Positions 3,812-5,428 of a DNA stretch of 5,428 bases are shown here, piece by piece. The notes below the pieces were generated by a model. That model saw nothing but the letters and a program-made list of their open reading frames with translations. It did no database searches and had not been told where the DNA came from. Positions within the stretch are counted from its first letter, which is position 1; each line of letters begins with the position of its first letter. Position numbers and translations under genes: made by a program. The stretch comes from Methanobrevibacter sp. (GTDB lineage Archaea; Methanobacteriota; Methanobacteria; Methanobacteriales; Methanobacteriaceae), in contig JADLKP010000154.1 of assembly GCA_016838945.1 (NCBI GenBank), forward strand, positions 1-5,428, in the 5' to 3' direction.

Positions 3812-5383
3812 ATGGATCCAATTGACATGATGACAACAGATTATAATTGTGAGTATTTAGGGCTTTCTCGGTTGTGCTTGATGGAGAATGCAGGCAAATC
3901 CTTATCTGATGAGGTGGCGGCCCTTTCAACTTTTAAGTTTTCAAAGCCTGTAAAGATCTTAATCTTCACTGGTTCAGGAGGAAACGGTGGAGACGGTTTT
4001 GTTGCAGCAAGGCATTTGTTGAATAGGGGATTTGAAGTTGAGGTTTATGCTTTGAATACCTTAGATGAAATCAAGTCTGATGATGCATTGGCGAACCTTG
4101 AGATATTGATGAATATGGAACCAAGAGTCTCACGTTTGTCTGTTGATTTCATTAAGGATTCATCTGATTTAGACAAGATAGATTTGGACCAAAATAGTGA
4201 ATATATTGTTCTTGATTGTCTTCTTGGAACTGGAATAAAAGGAAAACTCAGAACAAAGGTAAGAAAAACCGTCGAATTGATCAATGAAATAGGTGGTATA
4301 AAGGTTGCTGTAGATGCTCCTTCAGGTTTGGATCCATTAACTGGAGAGATATTCGACATTGCTGTTGAAGCAGATTATACCGTTAGTTTTCACAAAATCA
4401 AGACGGGTGTCAAGTTGGCAGGTGAGGAAAAGACCGGTGGGGTGATCACCTGTGATATTGGAATTCCAATTGAAGCTGAATTGTTTGTTGAAGGTGGGGA
4501 TTTGCTCAGATTAAAAAACAGGCCTAAAGATTCTCATAAGGGAAACAATGGTAAGGTCTTGATTGTTGGAGGAAGCAAGGAGTATTATGGTGCACCAGCC
4601 ATTTCAGCTAAGGCAGCTATTGCCACTGGTGTTGATTTGACTTATATCTACACTCCAAAAAATGCTGCTCTACCTGTCAAGTCATTTTCTGAAGACTTTA
4701 TTGTGCAGGAAGCAAAAGGAGATTACTTGGCTCTTGAAGATTTGGACGATATTTTGGAAATTGCATCCAAGGTCGATGCAGTTTTATTAGGTCCTGGTTC
4801 AAGTCAAATGGAAGAAACAGGCAAATTGTTCAATGTTTTGGCAATGAAAATCGACAAACCACTAGTATTGGATGCAGATGCATTGAAATTGGTTGATTTA
4901 GGTCTGGTTTCAAAAAAAGAGGATTTGGTAATCACACCTCATTTATCTGAATTCAAGTCATTCTTTAAAAACGTTCCAAAAGAGGATTTGGATCATTTGG
5001 AGAAATTTGCTAAGTTGGATGAGAAGGAGAATTTGGACTACAGGAAAGTCAATGATAAGATTGATGCTATTCACAAGATTACCCAAAGCATCGACGGTTC
5101 CGTTATCTTGAAAGGAAAATATGATTTCATTTTTAATGGAAATAGGTTGAAGATCAATAGAACCGGCAATCCTGGAATGACTGTTGGTGGAACTGGAGAT
5201 GCATTGGCAGGAATTGCCTTAAGCTTACTCTCTCAAGGATTGAACAGCTTTGATGCAGCAATGCTTGCACCATACCTTAATGGAAAAGCTGGGGATTTGA
5301 CTTATGAAGCTCAAGGATATGGATTTGGAGCCCAAGATTTGACTCAGTATTTAGGTGCTGTTATGAATGATTTAATTGAATAA
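3812..5383 (+). CDS. nnr: Bifunctional NAD(P)H-hydrate repair enzyme (epimerase + ADP-dependent dehydratase)
   Basis: The 523-residue cytoplasmic enzyme repairs damaged NADH and NADPH. The N-terminal YjeF_N domain (about 1-225) interconverts the R and S hydrates. The C-terminal ribokinase-like domain (about 235-520) dehydrates the S form using ADP (EC 5.1.99.6 and 4.2.1.136). Epimerase marks are LMENAG (23-28), GSGGNGGDGFVAARHL (54-69), LDCLLGTGIKG (134-144) and VDAPSGLD (167-174). Dehydratase marks are HKGNNGKVLIVGGS (242-255), LGPGS (326-330), LVLDADAL (351-358), TPHLSEF (375-381), VILKG (431-435) and NPGMTVGGTGDALAG (453-467), with D463 the expected catalytic aspartate. Both domains look complete. 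The usual TPHxGE motif reads TPHLSE. About 58 residues separate it from ILKG, a little more than usual, and they are rich in Lys, Asp and Glu. AAGGTGA four bases before the ATG supports the start. Two in-frame stops (TAA TGA) end the gene. It is divergent from the channel gene. Confidence 0.95.
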   Translation: MDPIDMMTTDYNCEYLGLSRLCLMENAGKSLSDEVAALSTFKFSKPVKILIFTGSGGNGGDGFVAARHLLNRGFEVEVYALNTLDEIKSDDALANLEILMNMEPRVSRLSVDFIKDSSDLDKIDLDQNSEYIVLDCLLGTGIKGKLRTKVRKTVELINEIGGIKVAVDAPSGLDPLTGEIFDIAVEADYTVSFHKIKTGVKLAGEEKTGGVITCDIGIPIEAELFVEGGDLLRLKNRPKDSHKGNNGKVLIVGGSKEYYGAPAISAKAAIATGVDLTYIYTPKNAALPVKSFSEDFIVQEAKGDYLALEDLDDILEIASKVDAVLLGPGSSQMEETGKLFNVLAMKIDKPLVLDADALKLVDLGLVSKKEDLVITPHLSEFKSFFKNVPKEDLDHLEKFAKLDEKENLDYRKVNDKIDAIHKITQSIDGSVILKGKYDFIFNGNRLKINRTGNPGMTVGGTGDALAGIALSLLSQGLNSFDAAMLAPYLNGKAGDLTYEAQGYGFGAQDLTQYLGAVMNDLIE

Positions 5384-5386
5384 TGA

Positions 5387-5428
5387 ATATTTTTTATTAT
5401 TACTGTTATTATTATTATTTTTTTTTTA
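5387..5428 (+). terminator. T-rich terminator after nnr
   Basis: Right after the double stop come T6 (5390-5395), a TTA repeat (four units at 5406-5417) and T10 (5418-5427) at the window edge. There is no hairpin. Successive T runs like these are the typical archaeal intrinsic termination signal. Confidence 0.6.

Noticed and set aside
4045..4359. Minus-strand open frame of 104 codons
   Set aside because: It is antisense to the epimerase domain of nnr, which is clearly the real gene here.

Overview
The window looks like chromosomal DNA of a hydrogenotrophic methanogen of the order Methanobacteriales, most likely Methanobrevibacter or a close relative. The reasons are a full-length formylmethanofuran:tetrahydromethanopterin formyltransferase, GGTG-type ribosome binding sites a few bases before ATG, strongly AT-rich intergenic DNA with TATA-type promoter candidates, and oligo-T runs after genes. 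The species cannot be fixed from sequence alone.

Layout from left to right. Positions 1-108 hold two identical 46-bp copies of an AT-rich element. Each copy carries a 10-bp hairpin followed by T8, which reads as a doubled plus-strand terminator for a gene outside the window. A minus-strand gene (114-503) encodes a small membrane-anchored protein with one Ig-like or carboxypeptidase-regulatory-like ectodomain. A 324-bp intergenic region follows. It holds a 25-bp tandem duplication on the side of the small gene, and repeated TATA-like elements plus a 12-bp palindrome on the ftr side. ftr (828-1721) ends at a clear hairpin/oligo-T terminator. Next is a plus-strand gene for a soluble transglutaminase-like protein (1894-2466). 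It converges, across only 33 bp, on a minus-strand gene for a two-TM potassium channel with a cytoplasmic nucleotide-binding RCK domain (2500-3630). A 170-180-bp divergent promoter region separates the channel from nnr (3812-5383), the bifunctional NAD(P)H-hydrate epimerase/dehydratase. The window ends in a T-rich terminator.

No obvious operon joins these genes: each has its own promoter-like and terminator-like sequence. ftr belongs to core energy metabolism (CO2 to CH4), nnr to metabolite repair, and the channel to ion homeostasis. The channel appears to keep a dinucleotide-binding site, and its divergent neighbour repairs nicotinamide nucleotides, a possible but unproven link.

I see no mobile element, CRISPR array, tRNA or rRNA, and no convincing new multi-gene system. 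The most interesting signals are: (1) an internal start with its own Shine-Dalgarno in the channel gene, at the position matching the known internal start Met107 of MthK; (2) loss of the MthK calcium ligands together with retention of a GxGxxG nucleotide site and a C-terminal region I do not recognise; (3) inverted repeats placed at promoter candidates; (4) the tandem duplications at and near the left edge.
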